Part shown: in pieces, positions 16,004 to 24,913 of the stretch
Layout of the letters: each line of letters opens with the position of its first letter
How positions within the stretch are numbered: position 1 is the stretch's first letter
Assembly: GCF_016772475.1 (NCBI RefSeq)
Contig: NZ_CP068595.1
Location: 5,022,001-5,086,000, forward strand
Direction of reading: 5' to 3'
DNA from: Paenibacillus sonchi
Lineage (GTDB): Bacteria; Bacillota; Bacilli; Paenibacillales; Paenibacillaceae
Length of the DNA stretch: 64,000 bases
Translations under genes and position numbers: made by a program
The notes under the pieces: generated by a model
Told to the model about the DNA's origin: nothing
What the model saw: only the letters and a program-made list of their open reading frames with translations
Database searches by the model: none

Positions 16004-16991
16004 TGACTAGAGTGCTTGTAACGGGTGCAACGGGCTTTCTTGGCCGTCATGCGGTTCGGAGGTTCGCAGAGCTGGGCTGGGAAGTATCCGGGCTTGGGCG
16101 GAACCGGGAGGCCGGGCAGCAGATAGAAAAGGACGGGGCAGTCTTTGTATGTGAAGATCTGCGCCACACGGAAGCAGCGGCCCGCGCATGCACAGGGATG
16201 GATCTCGTCTTTCATTGTGCGGCGCTATCCTCCCCTTGGGGCAAATACAGTGATTTTGTGGCCTGCAATGTGGAAGCCACACGCAACATAGCAGAGGGCT
16301 GCAAGCGGCACGGTGTCCCGCGCCTGATTCATATCTCCACTCCAAGCCTGTATTCCAGCCGCAAGAGCCGCTTAGGCATCCGGGAAGCAGACCCGCTCCC
16401 GCCGAAACCGGCTAACAGCTATGCGGCAACCAAGCTTATGGCGGAGCGTGTCGTGCAGCAGGCAGCCGGAGAAGGGCTGGCGGTATTTATACTGCGGCCC
16501 CGGGCGATCTTCGGGCCTATGGACAATGCCCTGTTCCCCGGCTTCTTGCAGCCAATCAGGGCAAAGGCGTGCCGCTTCTGGACGGCGGCGGGGCCATGAT
16601 TGATGTCACCTGTGTGGAGAATGTCATTGATGCCATGCTGCTCTGCTCCCGTGCCCCGCTGTCAGCGGCCGGGCGTGCCTATAACATCACCAACGGCGAG
16701 CCGATCCTGTTCCGGGACCTGCTTGAGCGGCTGTTTGCCCGGCTGGAGATGCCGCTGCACAGCAGGCAGCTTCCCTACCGGACTGCATACGTTTTAGCGG
16801 GACTACTGGAAGGTGTATACAAGCTGCTGCCCTTCCTGGGCGAGCCGGTGCTCACCCGGTATTCCGCTTCGGCACTGGGGGTCTCCCAGACGCTGGATAT
16901 TTCGCTGGCGCGGGAACAGCTTGGCTATCAACCCCGTGTGACTACAGATGAAGGTCTTCAATCCTTCGCAGAATGGTGGAGAGAACAGTAA
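16000..16991 (+). pseudogene. NAD-dependent epimerase/dehydratase (extended SDR, 3-beta-HSD/OleD-like), interrupted by a one-base frameshift
   Basis: The Rossmann start VLVTGATGFLGRHAVRRF, the catalytic pair in NSYAATKLMAERV (YxxxK) and ILRPRAIFGP are intact. The frame runs to 16599, but homology passes to the next frame near 16548: adding one G to TTGCA restores AANQGKGVPLLDGGG and then MIDVTCVENVIDAM to the stop at 16991. Restored length is about 330, normal for the family. Members reduce or epimerise beta-keto, sugar or steroid groups. Start overlaps the ATP-grasp stop (ATGA). Read as one gene, either truly broken or mis-sequenced. Confidence 0.85.
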
Positions 16992-17845
16992 TGATAACTT
17001 CAACTCCGGTATCGGTGTCTATCCTGTCAGCAGGGTACTGTCTGCATCCCGAGCTATTGACGCTGAAGGGCGGTACAATCAAACCCGTCGCTTTTCCTGC
17101 GGGCTATGCGCTGCTGAGGCATCCGCAGCATGGGCCAATCCTGTTCGATACAGGCTACAGTTCACGTTTCTTTGAGGAAACGGCGAAGCTGCCGGCTTCA
17201 TTGTACCGCCATATTACACCTGTAGTTTTCAAAGAGGGAGAAAGTGCCGTGGAGCGGCTCCGGGAAGCCGGTATTGCGCCGGAGGAGATCCGTTATATGG
17301 TGCTGTCCCATTTTCATGCTGACCATATCGGCGGTGTCCGGGATTTTCCCAAGGCGCAGTTTATTTATTTGCGGAAGTCATACGAGGCGGTACACCGCCT
17401 TGGCCCCATCAAGGCGCTCCGGGCCGGATTTCTTCCGGGACTGCTGCCGGGGGATTTCACTGCTCGTTCCCTGCCCGTGGACGAGTATTCGCCACAACGC
17501 CCGCTGCCCCCCGGATTTCCTTTCACGGAAGCTTACGATCTGCTTGGCGACGGCAGTCTGCTGGCGGTGGAGATGTCCGGCCATGCTGCGGGAATGATCG
17601 GCTTGTTTGTGTCCGGAGACGGATATGACTATCTGCTCTGTGCGGACACCGTATGGTCCAGCCGGGCCTTCCGCGAGAACCGCAGGCCGCATCCGGCAGC
17701 CGGTCTCATTATGTCTGACCGCAAGGAATACCGGCATAATTTTGACCGTTTACGGGTGATTCACGAGAATTTTCCCGGCCTGCGGATTGTGCCCAGCCAC
17801 TGCCGTGAGGCACTGGCTCTATGGGGAACAGGCGGTGTCCGATGA
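16991..17845 (+). CDS. Metallo-beta-lactamase-fold hydrolase
   Basis: 284 residues from the ATG at 16991, which shares a base with the preceding stop and has GGAGAG 8 bases upstream. The HxHxDH metal motif is His107-x-His109-x-Asp111-His112 (SHFHADHIGG), and PILFDTGYSSRFF resembles lactonase-type members. Further ligands are in EMSGHAAGMIG, LLCADTVW and VPSHC. It could hydrolyse a thioester, lactone or ester product of the pathway. Coupled by overlap at both ends to its neighbours. Confidence 0.9.
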   Translation: MITSTPVSVSILSAGYCLHPELLTLKGGTIKPVAFPAGYALLRHPQHGPILFDTGYSSRFFEETAKLPASLYRHITPVVFKEGESAVERLREAGIAPEEIRYMVLSHFHADHIGGVRDFPKAQFIYLRKSYEAVHRLGPIKALRAGFLPGLLPGDFTARSLPVDEYSPQRPLPPGFPFTEAYDLLGDGSLLAVEMSGHAAGMIGLFVSGDGYDYLLCADTVWSSRAFRENRRPHPAAGLIMSDRKEYRHNFDRLRVIHENFPGLRIVPSHCREALALWGTGGVR

Positions 17846-19158
17846 GACGGCTGACGCGGACGCTCCGGTACTACATCCTTACCAGATGGGGACGCCGCTG
17901 GAAGGACCGGGCAGCCCTGGAGCAATGGCAGGAACGGCGGATACGGCAGCATGTGGAACGAATCCGCCGGCTATCGCCGTTTTACCGCGATCTGTGGGCG
18001 GATATGCCGGCGGAAGAGTGGCGGTGTTTTCCCGCTATAGAAAAACAGCTTATGATGGATTATTTCGATACGCTCAACACAGCAGGAATTACCAAAGACA
18101 TGGCTTTTGCTGAGGCTTATGAGGCGGAAAACAGCCGTTATTTCAAGCCGACGCTGCATGGCATTACCGTTGGCCTGTCGTCGGGAACGTCGGGAAACCG
18201 CGGGATATTTCTGGTCAGTGAACAGGAGCAGGCCGCCTGGACAGGTACTGTATTAGCGAAGCTGCTGCCCGGAGGGCTGTGGCAGCGCGCCAAGATCGCT
18301 TTTTTCCTGCGGGCGAACAGCAATCTCTATGAGTCTGTCCGGCAAGGGCGCCTGCAATTTCAATATTTTGATCTGCTGGAGCCGGTTCCGCAGCTGATCG
18401 CACGGCTGGAGCAGTACAGTCCTGACATCTGGATCGCCCCGCCGTCCATGCTCCGTATGCTCGCCGAGGCGCGGCTGTCGGGAGGCCTGACGGTTCAGCC
18501 GCGCCGCCTGATCTCTGTAGCGGAAGTGCTGGACCCGCTGGACCGGGAGCATATTGAGCGGACCTTCGGCCAGACCGTTCACCAGGCTTATCAATGTACG
18601 GAGGGTTTTCTCGGCTGCACCTGTAAATACGGCATGCTGCACCTTAATGAAGATATTGTTCATATTGAAAAAGAGTATCTTGACCGTGAATCCAGGCGCT
18701 TCGTGCCGGTTGTGACGGACTTTTCAAGAAGCGTCCAGCCCATTATCCGCTACCGGCTGAACGACATTCTTACCGAATCGGCGGCTCCATGCCCCTGCGG
18801 CTCTTTGTTTACGGCGATAGAACGGATTGAAGGGCGGTGCGATGATATTCTGTACCTGCCCCATTCGGAGAATGGCCAGCTGGTCACGCTGTTTCCCGAT
18901 TTTGTCACCCGGGCTGTGCTGGCGGCTTCACCGGAGATCGAGCATTACCGGGTCATTCAGCGCAGTCCGCTGGATCTGGAGATTTCGTACCGCACACGCA
19001 GGGGCAGCGCAAAGGATATAGAGTCCTTGTTGGCCGGAGAATTCTCGCGTTTGTTCACCCGTTTCAGCTGTATTCCGCCTCAGCTTCAATTCACCGATTA
19101 CAGCTTCACACCTGGAGCGGTGAAGCTGCGCCGGGTAGAAAGGAGCTGGAAGCTTTGA
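17842..19158 (+). CDS. Adenylate-forming enzyme related to coenzyme F390 synthetase / PaaK
   Basis: 438 residues from the ATG at 17842 (ATGA overlap with the hydrolase). The nucleotide loop is GLSSGTSGNRG at about 111-121. Further family features are QAYQCTEGFLGCTCKYG, VVTDFSRSVQPIIRYRLND and CPCGSLFTAIERIEGRCDD, where the conserved CxCG and RIxGR motifs resemble PaaK-like ligases. These enzymes activate a carboxylate as acyl-AMP. Together with the ATP-grasp gene it gives the operon two carboxylate-activating steps. No role is established for this clade as far as I know. Confidence 0.88.
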   Translation: MRRLTRTLRYYILTRWGRRWKDRAALEQWQERRIRQHVERIRRLSPFYRDLWADMPAEEWRCFPAIEKQLMMDYFDTLNTAGITKDMAFAEAYEAENSRYFKPTLHGITVGLSSGTSGNRGIFLVSEQEQAAWTGTVLAKLLPGGLWQRAKIAFFLRANSNLYESVRQGRLQFQYFDLLEPVPQLIARLEQYSPDIWIAPPSMLRMLAEARLSGGLTVQPRRLISVAEVLDPLDREHIERTFGQTVHQAYQCTEGFLGCTCKYGMLHLNEDIVHIEKEYLDRESRRFVPVVTDFSRSVQPIIRYRLNDILTESAAPCPCGSLFTAIERIEGRCDDILYLPHSENGQLVTLFPDFVTRAVLAASPEIEHYRVIQRSPLDLEISYRTRRGSAKDIESLLAGEFSRLFTRFSCIPPQLQFTDYSFTPGAVKLRRVERSWKL

Positions 19159-20297
19159 ACGACGGAGTGTATCTATATGACCGGGACAGCGCCCGGGAGC
19201 TGCAATGGCCTGACACGGAATATGGCCGGTATGCACGGGAATACCTTTCAGCAATGCTGGAGCATCCGGCAGAGCACTTTATCGCCAATGTGCATACAAC
19301 CGTCAAGGCGGTAGTGGTTGACGGTCTGCCGATCCCGATTACCGTAAATGAAAACGAGTATGCCAATTCCTATGTCTGCTCCCCGTACACGCATTATGTC
19401 AGCTATGCCCAAGAGGAGCTGGCGTTATTGAATAACCGGCTGCTGGAGGGAACATTGGCTGTTCTTCTGCGGGGTATGGGGCTTCTGCTGCGGACTGCCC
19501 GGTTTAACAAGGTGGTCCAGGTCAACAACTGGCTGCTGTCCACCAACCTGTATCCCCCGGTAAGTCCGGATCAGCTGCTGAAAGTAATTGATTTTCTCCG
19601 CTCCGAGTATCCCGGTTATACGGTTCTTTTGCGCTCCCTCAGCAAGGAGACTTCCGGTGCTCTCCTGGAGGCCCTGGACGGATATGGCTGCAAATGGGTG
19701 CCGAGCCGCCAGATTTATCTGCTGCAGCATCCCGCAGGGTCCAAGGCGAAATGGCTGGTCAAACGTGACCGGGCTTTGCTGGATAAGCATGGCTACACGG
19801 TTGACCCGCCCGGGCAGATTACGGAGGAGGATATCCCCCGCATTGTGGAGCTGTACGAACTGCTATATATACATAAATATTCGAAGCATAACCCGCAGTT
19901 TACGGAGGCCTACATCCGGCTGGCGCTGGAGAAGCGGACGCTTTATATATACGGGCTGCGCAAAAACGGCAGGCTTGACGCCGTACTCGGCTTCTACAGC
20001 CGTGAAGGCGCGATGACAGCGCCGCTGTTCGGCTATGATACCTCACTGCCCCAGCCGCTCGGCCTGTACCGGATGCTGTCGGCCGTACTGATCGATCTTG
20101 CCGGAAGCAGGGGAGAGCTGCTGCATGAAAGCTCCGGGGTAGGGCAGTTCAAGCGCAACCGTGGAGCTGTGGGGGCCACAGAACTGTCGGCGGTCTGTGA
20201 CCAAGGCACATCCTGGCTGAACCGCTGCAGCTGGTCCTTTTTGGGCTGGCTGCTCCGGCGGGTCGGTATCCCGTTGATCCGGAAGTTGAAGCTGTAG
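19155..20297 (+). CDS. GNAT/FemAB-like acyltransferase of the biosynthetic operon, putative
   Basis: 380 residues from a TTG start that overlaps the upstream stop and follows AAAGGAG by about 11 bases. The N-terminal half (to about 120) reads FIANVHTTVKAVVVDGLPIP and resembles no known domain to me. The C-terminal half has a GNAT-like flow: ITEEDIPRIVELYELLY, TLYIYGLRKNGRLDAVLGFY, and GLYRMLSAVLIDLA. FemAB or GNAT family membership is a guess from this pattern. Its tight coupling means it should share the pathway. Confidence 0.6.
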   Translation: MNDGVYLYDRDSARELQWPDTEYGRYAREYLSAMLEHPAEHFIANVHTTVKAVVVDGLPIPITVNENEYANSYVCSPYTHYVSYAQEELALLNNRLLEGTLAVLLRGMGLLLRTARFNKVVQVNNWLLSTNLYPPVSPDQLLKVIDFLRSEYPGYTVLLRSLSKETSGALLEALDGYGCKWVPSRQIYLLQHPAGSKAKWLVKRDRALLDKHGYTVDPPGQITEEDIPRIVELYELLYIHKYSKHNPQFTEAYIRLALEKRTLYIYGLRKNGRLDAVLGFYSREGAMTAPLFGYDTSLPQPLGLYRMLSAVLIDLAGSRGELLHESSGVGQFKRNRGAVGATELSAVCDQGTSWLNRCSWSFLGWLLRRVGIPLIRKLKL

Positions 20298-20352
20298 TAC
20301 ATTTGTTTTAAGCTAAAATTTGGGAGCGCAAAAAGATGAAGAAGGTGCAATT

Positions 20353-21218
20353 ATGAACAGCAAAAACGGGCAGAACGCCGATACAATCGCCCTCATCACC
20401 GGGACCTCTTCCGGCTTCGGGCTGCTGACCGCACTGGCTCTGGCACGCCAAGGCTGCCGGGTTGCAGCCACCATGCGGGACTTAAGCCGCCAAGGGGAGC
20501 TGCTGCGCCAGGCCGGAGAAGCCGGATTAGCGGAGCGGATATATGTGATAAGTCTCGATGTCACGGACTCGGCGTCCATTCAATCGGCTGTCGCGGCCGT
20601 TCTGGACAAGTTCGGACGAGTGGATGTGCTGGTCAATAATGCCGGTTTTGCCGTAGGCGGCTTTGTGGAAGAAGTGGGCATGGAGGAATGGCGGCGGCAG
20701 ATGGATACGAATTTTTTGGACTGGTTGAAGTCACTAAGGCCATGCTGCCTGTCATGCGGCGTCAGCGGGCGGGCCTGATCGTCAATATCAGCAGTGTCAG
20801 CGGGTTGACCGGATTTCCCGGCTACGCTCCATATGCTGCTTCCAAATACGCCGTGGAGGGCTTTAGCGAGAGTCTGCGCCAGGAGGTGCTGCCGTTTGGC
20901 ATCCGGGTCGTGCTGGTGGAGCCCGCCTCTTTCCGTACCCCGATCTGGGATAAAGGGATGGAGGGGATGCACACCAGCGTCAACTCGCCGTATCAGGAGC
21001 AGCTTGCCCAAGTACTGCGGTATTCCCGGACGAGCGCTGAGACTGCACCCGATCCGGACCGGGTTGCCGGGCTGATTGCACGGATCACTGCGATGAAGGC
21101 CCCCCAGCTGCGCTATCCTGTCGGCAAAGGCTCCCGCCTGCTAACGATCGGCAAAACGCTGCTGCCCTGGAAGGTTTTTGAAGGGATTATTGCCAGCTCG
21201 CTCAAAAAAATGAAATAA
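20353..21218 (+). pseudogene. Short-chain dehydrogenase/reductase, interrupted in a T6 tract
   Basis: The ATG at 20353 has AAGGTG upstream. TGTSSGFG (cofactor), NNAG and the later SSVSG with YAASKYAVEGF (Tyr-x3-Lys) are all present, but in two frames. The first frame leaves homology after QMDTNF; adding one T to the six at 20712-20717 gives NFFGLVEVTKAML and continues to the stop at 21218. Restored length is about 288, normal for classical SDRs of the YxxxK type. It closes the operon 56 bases after the acyltransferase-like gene. The loss may be real, phase-variable or an error. Confidence 0.85.
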
Positions 21219-21661
21219 TGGATGATAGGATCTGGCTGAATGGAATGGAGGTGTGCTTAATGCCGGGTACGGTAGGACTGCATATTTGCTTTGATAAGCG
21301 CGGCCGCGAGATTGAAGTTCTGGATGTGACACCGGTGGCGCAGGGCAAATACCGTATTGAAGAAACGCCGATTTTTAATCCGTGCATTGCCCTTGGAGAT
21401 ATTATTAGAGTCGAGGAAAAGCAGGGAATAGCCTACTATGTGGAAACGGTGCAGAAATCGGGTTATGTCAGATATGCCTGGCTGCTCAGCAAAGAGGCGG
21501 CAGTTTCGCAGGAAATTCATGAATTCAAACGGCGGATAACGGAACATAAGGGCAGGTGGGAGCAGATCTTCGGCGGGCTGCTGGTGATCCACCTTTCCAA
21601 GCACTCCGGGGTTGACGTAGAAGCCGAAATGGCGCTGATTCTGAAACGTTTTGAAATTTAA
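21218..21661 (+). CDS. DUF4265-like protein
   Basis: 147 residues; the ATG shares a base with the SDR stop, so translation may be coupled. The segment GKYRIEETPIFNPCIALGDI followed by VETVQKSGYVRY matches the pattern of DUF4265 proteins, which are small and uncharacterised. The C-terminal third (WEQIFGGLLVIHLSKHSGVD) is predicted alpha/beta. It may be an eighth gene of the biosynthetic operon or an unrelated neighbour; the DUF4265 identity is moderately sure. Confidence 0.6.
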   Translation: MDDRIWLNGMEVCLMPGTVGLHICFDKRGREIEVLDVTPVAQGKYRIEETPIFNPCIALGDIIRVEEKQGIAYYVETVQKSGYVRYAWLLSKEAAVSQEIHEFKRRITEHKGRWEQIFGGLLVIHLSKHSGVDVEAEMALILKRFEI

Positions 21662-21690
21662 TCCGAGATGGACCGAGAGGTGGAAGTGAA

Positions 21691-22188
21691 ATGAAAAAAT
21701 TTCTGAAGCAGTGGGTGCCGAGCATAGCCATCGGTATTGTTTTGTCTTTGTTTATCCGTACATATGTGGCTGAAGCCATGAGGGTCCCAACCGGCTCTAT
21801 GATTCCGACGATCCAAATCAACGACCGGCTGGTTGTGGAGAAAATGCTCTGGCTGACCTCGCTGAAGCATGGCGATATCGTAGTGTTCAATCCGCCGGTA
21901 CCTGGCGATGAGCAGAAGAAATATGTCAAACGCCTCATGGGGCTGCCGGGAGATACCCTGGAGGTCAAGGACGGGGCCTTGTACCGAAATGGAGAACAGG
22001 TCGATGAGCCGTACCTTCAGGAGAAGATGAACTACAGGTTCGGGCCGGTCACGGTCCCCGCAGACCACTACTTTTTTCTGGGCGATAACCGCAATACAAG
22101 CTATGACGCCCATCTGTGGAGCACTCCATTTGTAGCCAAGGATAAGCTGATCGGCAAAGTTCTGCTGGATGTCAATGATCTTTTCTAA
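21691..22188 (+). CDS. lepB: Signal peptidase I
   Basis: 165 residues with one N-terminal membrane helix (SIAIGIVLSLFIRTYVAEA). The Ser-Lys dyad is Ser36 in RVPTGSMIPT and Lys80 in KYVKRLMGLPGD, followed by the family box GDNRNTSYDAHLWSTPF. It cleaves signal peptides from exported proteins on the outer face of the membrane, relevant for the secreted glycanases further along. Length matches short Bacillus Sip enzymes. Confidence 0.95.
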   Translation: MKKFLKQWVPSIAIGIVLSLFIRTYVAEAMRVPTGSMIPTIQINDRLVVEKMLWLTSLKHGDIVVFNPPVPGDEQKKYVKRLMGLPGDTLEVKDGALYRNGEQVDEPYLQEKMNYRFGPVTVPADHYFFLGDNRNTSYDAHLWSTPFVAKDKLIGKVLLDVNDLF

Positions 22189-22487
22189 AAAACAGGGTAA
22201 TCCACAACTACAACATTCTCAATGATTCCTTCCAGCAGCCCCACAAAATGTTGATGTGCCGGATGGGGTCCATACTTGCGCAGGGCTTCCTGATCACTGA
22301 AGGTCACGCGAAGCCCCAGCGTATATCCATGGATGTTCTCCGTTTCCTCCGTCTCGTTCACACCTGCCGTAAGCTCTACAATCCCCGGAATGGAATCCTT
22401 CAGCGCCAAAAGCGTCTGCACCAGCTGCTCTCCGGTGCCGGGCTTATATTGCTCATTAAATCTAAAAACAACAAGATGCTCATACAT
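22185..22487 (-). CDS. Dabb (stress-responsive alpha/beta barrel) family protein
   Basis: 100 residues with GGGAGGA before the ATG. The pattern EHLVVFRFNE, then LTAGVNETEETENIHGY and LRVTFSDQEALRKYGPHPAH is typical of Dabb ferredoxin-like dimers. The family includes stress proteins of unknown chemistry and some small cyclases and decarboxylases. It is convergent with lepB, overlapping at the stops by 4 bases. Confidence 0.88.
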   Translation of the reverse strand: MYEHLVVFRFNEQYKPGTGEQLVQTLLALKDSIPGIVELTAGVNETEETENIHGYTLGLRVTFSDQEALRKYGPHPAHQHFVGLLEGIIENVVVVDYPVF

Positions 22488-22581
22488 GGTTTGGCATCCT
22501 CCCTTTTTTATTTAGATTATAGCTGCATAACCTGTTCAAGTATACTGCTCCGTCATTCCGATTCGTGAAAGGAAACACACC

Positions 22582-22811
22582 ATGCAGGACCAATTACCTG
22601 TATCCCGGATCAAAAGTCTGCTCAGAGCATCCAATCCATCCAAATCGACGGGCCGGTTATGGGCATTAAGCCTATAGGCAACAGAATTGTCCCCATTCGT
22701 CCAAGCTTCCGTTTTATCGATGACCGTGAGCAGGCGATGAAGCAGCTGACCCGCTGGGCAGAAGAGAATAGAGTCAAGCTGACCTACAAAAGATTTGTAA
22801 AATGGATGTAG
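22582..22811 (+). pseudogene. Small conserved-looking gene interrupted at an A4 tract
   Basis: ATG at 22582 has AAAGGA 8 bases upstream. The first frame stops at 22677 after 31 codons. Adding one A to the four at 22612-22615 gives a 76-residue product continuing with IQIDGPVMGIKPIGNRIVPI and ending in EENRVKLTYKRFVKWM at the TAG at 22809-22811. The restored product has good protein-like composition. I do not recognise the family. Confidence 0.45.
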
Positions 22812-22942
22812 AAGAGGCTTAAGTCGGGGATTCAATATACCTAGTCCGGGTCTGGGAACGTGACTTTAACCATATTGTGGCTCTGGAGGATTTTAGGCTA
22901 TGATCAAATAAAGTTTATACATAAAAAAAGGGGTGCTGAGAC

Positions 22943-23974
22943 TTGAAAGTTCATGTCACTGATCTTAAACACGGCGACTGTCTTCTGACAGACACTTTCA
23001 ATAGTGTGGGTCTGCACGTTCTTCCCAAGAGAACGGTAGTTCAGCGTGAGGAAATCACCATCCTGCTCCGGCACAAGATCGAATACGTGGATATTGAGCC
23101 GCGCACCGCAGTTGATGCCGATGGCAGTAGCCTTGGCCACAGTCTGAATGACAACTTCGACCATGCGATCCAGAATTACGAATCGATTTTCCTGGAGGCA
23201 TTGGCCCAAGGCACGTTCACTCAATCCATGGTGGATGATACACTGCAGCCGCTGCTGGAAACGCTGGATACGCAGAAGGATGTCGTATCTTTGCTGCTGT
23301 TGCTCGAACGCGACGACATTGATACATATCACCATTCCCTGCAGGTCGGCCTGCTGTCGTATTATATTGCTGCCTGGATGGGCCATTCCAAAGAGGAACG
23401 GTTCGAGATCAGCCGTGCAGGCTATCTGCATGATATCGGCAAAAGCCAGGTGCCGCTGTCCATCTTGAACAAAACCGGAGTTCTGACACCTGCTGAAGAG
23501 GAAGAACTGAAACGGCATACAACCTTCGGCTATGAGATTATCCGCGGTTCGAAGATGGATGAGAAGACGGCACTTGTGGCGCTGCAGCATCATGAATATG
23601 AGGATGGAACAGGTTATCCGAACCAAATCCTTAAAAGCGAGATTCATCCGTACACGGAAATTGTCACGGTGGCGAATATTTACATGGGATTGACCACCTC
23701 CCGGCCGAACCAGCCGAAGCAGGGGTTGGTTGCTGTACTGCGCAAGGTGCATGAAATGGGCTTTGGCAAGCTGAACGGAACAGTGGTACAAGCACTTACC
23801 GGACATCTGCTGCCGGGCTTTGTAGGCAAGAATGTTCAACTCTCCAATGGGGAAATCGGGACGATTGTGATGAATAACCCGCTGGATATGTTCAGGCCGC
23901 TGGTTAAAGTCGATAATGTGTTCAAAGACCTCTCGCGTGAGCGCAGCTTGTCAGTTGAAGAAATCATTATGTAA
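22943..23974 (+). CDS. HD-GYP domain cyclic-di-GMP phosphodiesterase
   Basis: 343 residues from a TTG start with AAGGGGTG 8 bases upstream. The HD-GYP domain shows His131 region YHHSLQVG, HDIGK at 163-167, HHE at 216-218 and DGTGYP at 221-226. The N-terminal 110 residues have no recognised sensory domain, and the C-terminal 80 residues (FVGKNVQLSNGEIGTIVMNN) resemble a small PilZ-like or SH3-like tail common in Paenibacillus HD-GYP proteins. It degrades c-di-GMP in the cytosol. A strong terminator follows. Confidence 0.93.
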   Translation: MKVHVTDLKHGDCLLTDTFNSVGLHVLPKRTVVQREEITILLRHKIEYVDIEPRTAVDADGSSLGHSLNDNFDHAIQNYESIFLEALAQGTFTQSMVDDTLQPLLETLDTQKDVVSLLLLLERDDIDTYHHSLQVGLLSYYIAAWMGHSKEERFEISRAGYLHDIGKSQVPLSILNKTGVLTPAEEEELKRHTTFGYEIIRGSKMDEKTALVALQHHEYEDGTGYPNQILKSEIHPYTEIVTVANIYMGLTTSRPNQPKQGLVAVLRKVHEMGFGKLNGTVVQALTGHLLPGFVGKNVQLSNGEIGTIVMNNPLDMFRPLVKVDNVFKDLSRERSLSVEEIIM

Positions 23975-24001
23975 ATCAGGCAATCATGAGATCAGGCATA
24001 A

Positions 24002-24046
24002 GGTTATCCCGTTCGTTGCATAACGGACGTTCGGGATAGCCTTTTT
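24002..24046 (+). terminator. Rho-independent terminator after HD-GYP gene
   Basis: GGTTATCCCG at 24002-24011 pairs with CGGGATAGCC at 24032-24041 (one G-T pair), followed by five T. Confidence 0.85.
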
Positions 24047-24118
24047 GTATGCGGAAAATTTGAATTCGTCTAATAGATTGGCTATGATGAATGAAAGATT
24101 AAGATAGGAGAACTGAGT

Positions 24119-24856
24119 ATGAACACCCAAGATCAGATCGAAAAATTCAAGCAGCTTAAATATGAATTGACCCGTTTTATGATGATTTACAAGTTCGCAT
24201 TGGAGGAAATGGAGACCAAAATTGAAATCCTGAAGCAGGAATTCCAGATGCTCCATGACTACAGCCCGATCGAGCATACGAAGTCGCGGATCAAATCCCC
24301 TGAGAGCATTATGAACAAAATGCTGCGCAAAAACAACGAGCTGTCGCTGCCTGCGATCAGAGCCACTATTAAGGATATCGCCGGATTGCGGATTACCTGC
24401 TCTTTTATCTCCGATATTTATCAGGTCAGTGCCATGCTGCAGAAGCAGGATGATTTGAAGGTGCTGGGCGTGAAGGATTACATCAAGCATCCCAAGCCGA
24501 ATGGCTATCAGAGCCTGCATCTGCTGGTCGAGGTTCCGGTGTTTTTGTCCGACTGCCAGGAGCAGGTCTGTGTAGAGGTGCAGATCCGTACCATTGCCAT
24601 GGACTTTTGGGCCAGTCTGGAGCATAAAATCTTTTATAAATACAGCCAGTCCGTTCCTGAGCATCTGACCCGGGAATTGAAAAATGCCGCCGACAAGGCG
24701 TATGAGCTGGATCTGCAGATGGAGCGCCTGCACCGTGAAATTAAGGAGATCAAGGATGCCCAGGGCGACGACACCGATGTAGAGCTCCGCCGGATCATGA
24801 TCAACAACCAGCAGTTTAATCTGCCGGCGAATTTCATCAAGCTGTTAGGCGAATAA
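24119..24856 (+). CDS. relP: Small alarmone synthetase RelP (YwaC/SasA type), (p)ppGpp synthetase
   Basis: 245 residues. It has only the RelA/SpoT synthetase domain, with no hydrolase or regulatory domains. IEHTKSRIKSPESIMNKMLR, IKDIAGLRITCSFISDIY, KPNGYQSLHLLVEVP and VEVQIRTIAMDFWASLEHKI are the substrate and catalytic motifs. IKSPESI and CSFISDIY are closer to Bacillus YwaC than to YjbM from memory. It makes (p)ppGpp from ATP and GTP or GDP; YwaC is induced by cell-wall stress in B. subtilis. Confidence 0.9.
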   Translation: MNTQDQIEKFKQLKYELTRFMMIYKFALEEMETKIEILKQEFQMLHDYSPIEHTKSRIKSPESIMNKMLRKNNELSLPAIRATIKDIAGLRITCSFISDIYQVSAMLQKQDDLKVLGVKDYIKHPKPNGYQSLHLLVEVPVFLSDCQEQVCVEVQIRTIAMDFWASLEHKIFYKYSQSVPEHLTRELKNAADKAYELDLQMERLHREIKEIKDAQGDDTDVELRRIMINNQQFNLPANFIKLLGE

Positions 24857-24913
24857 AGGAGGGAATACATAGCGGTTTTTTTGAAAATCAGTGAAGTGGA
24901 GGAGAGATGAGCT

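Noticed and set aside
22904..23839. 311-residue minus-strand frame
   Set aside because: Shadow of the HD-GYP gene; the plus-strand frame has the catalytic motifs.
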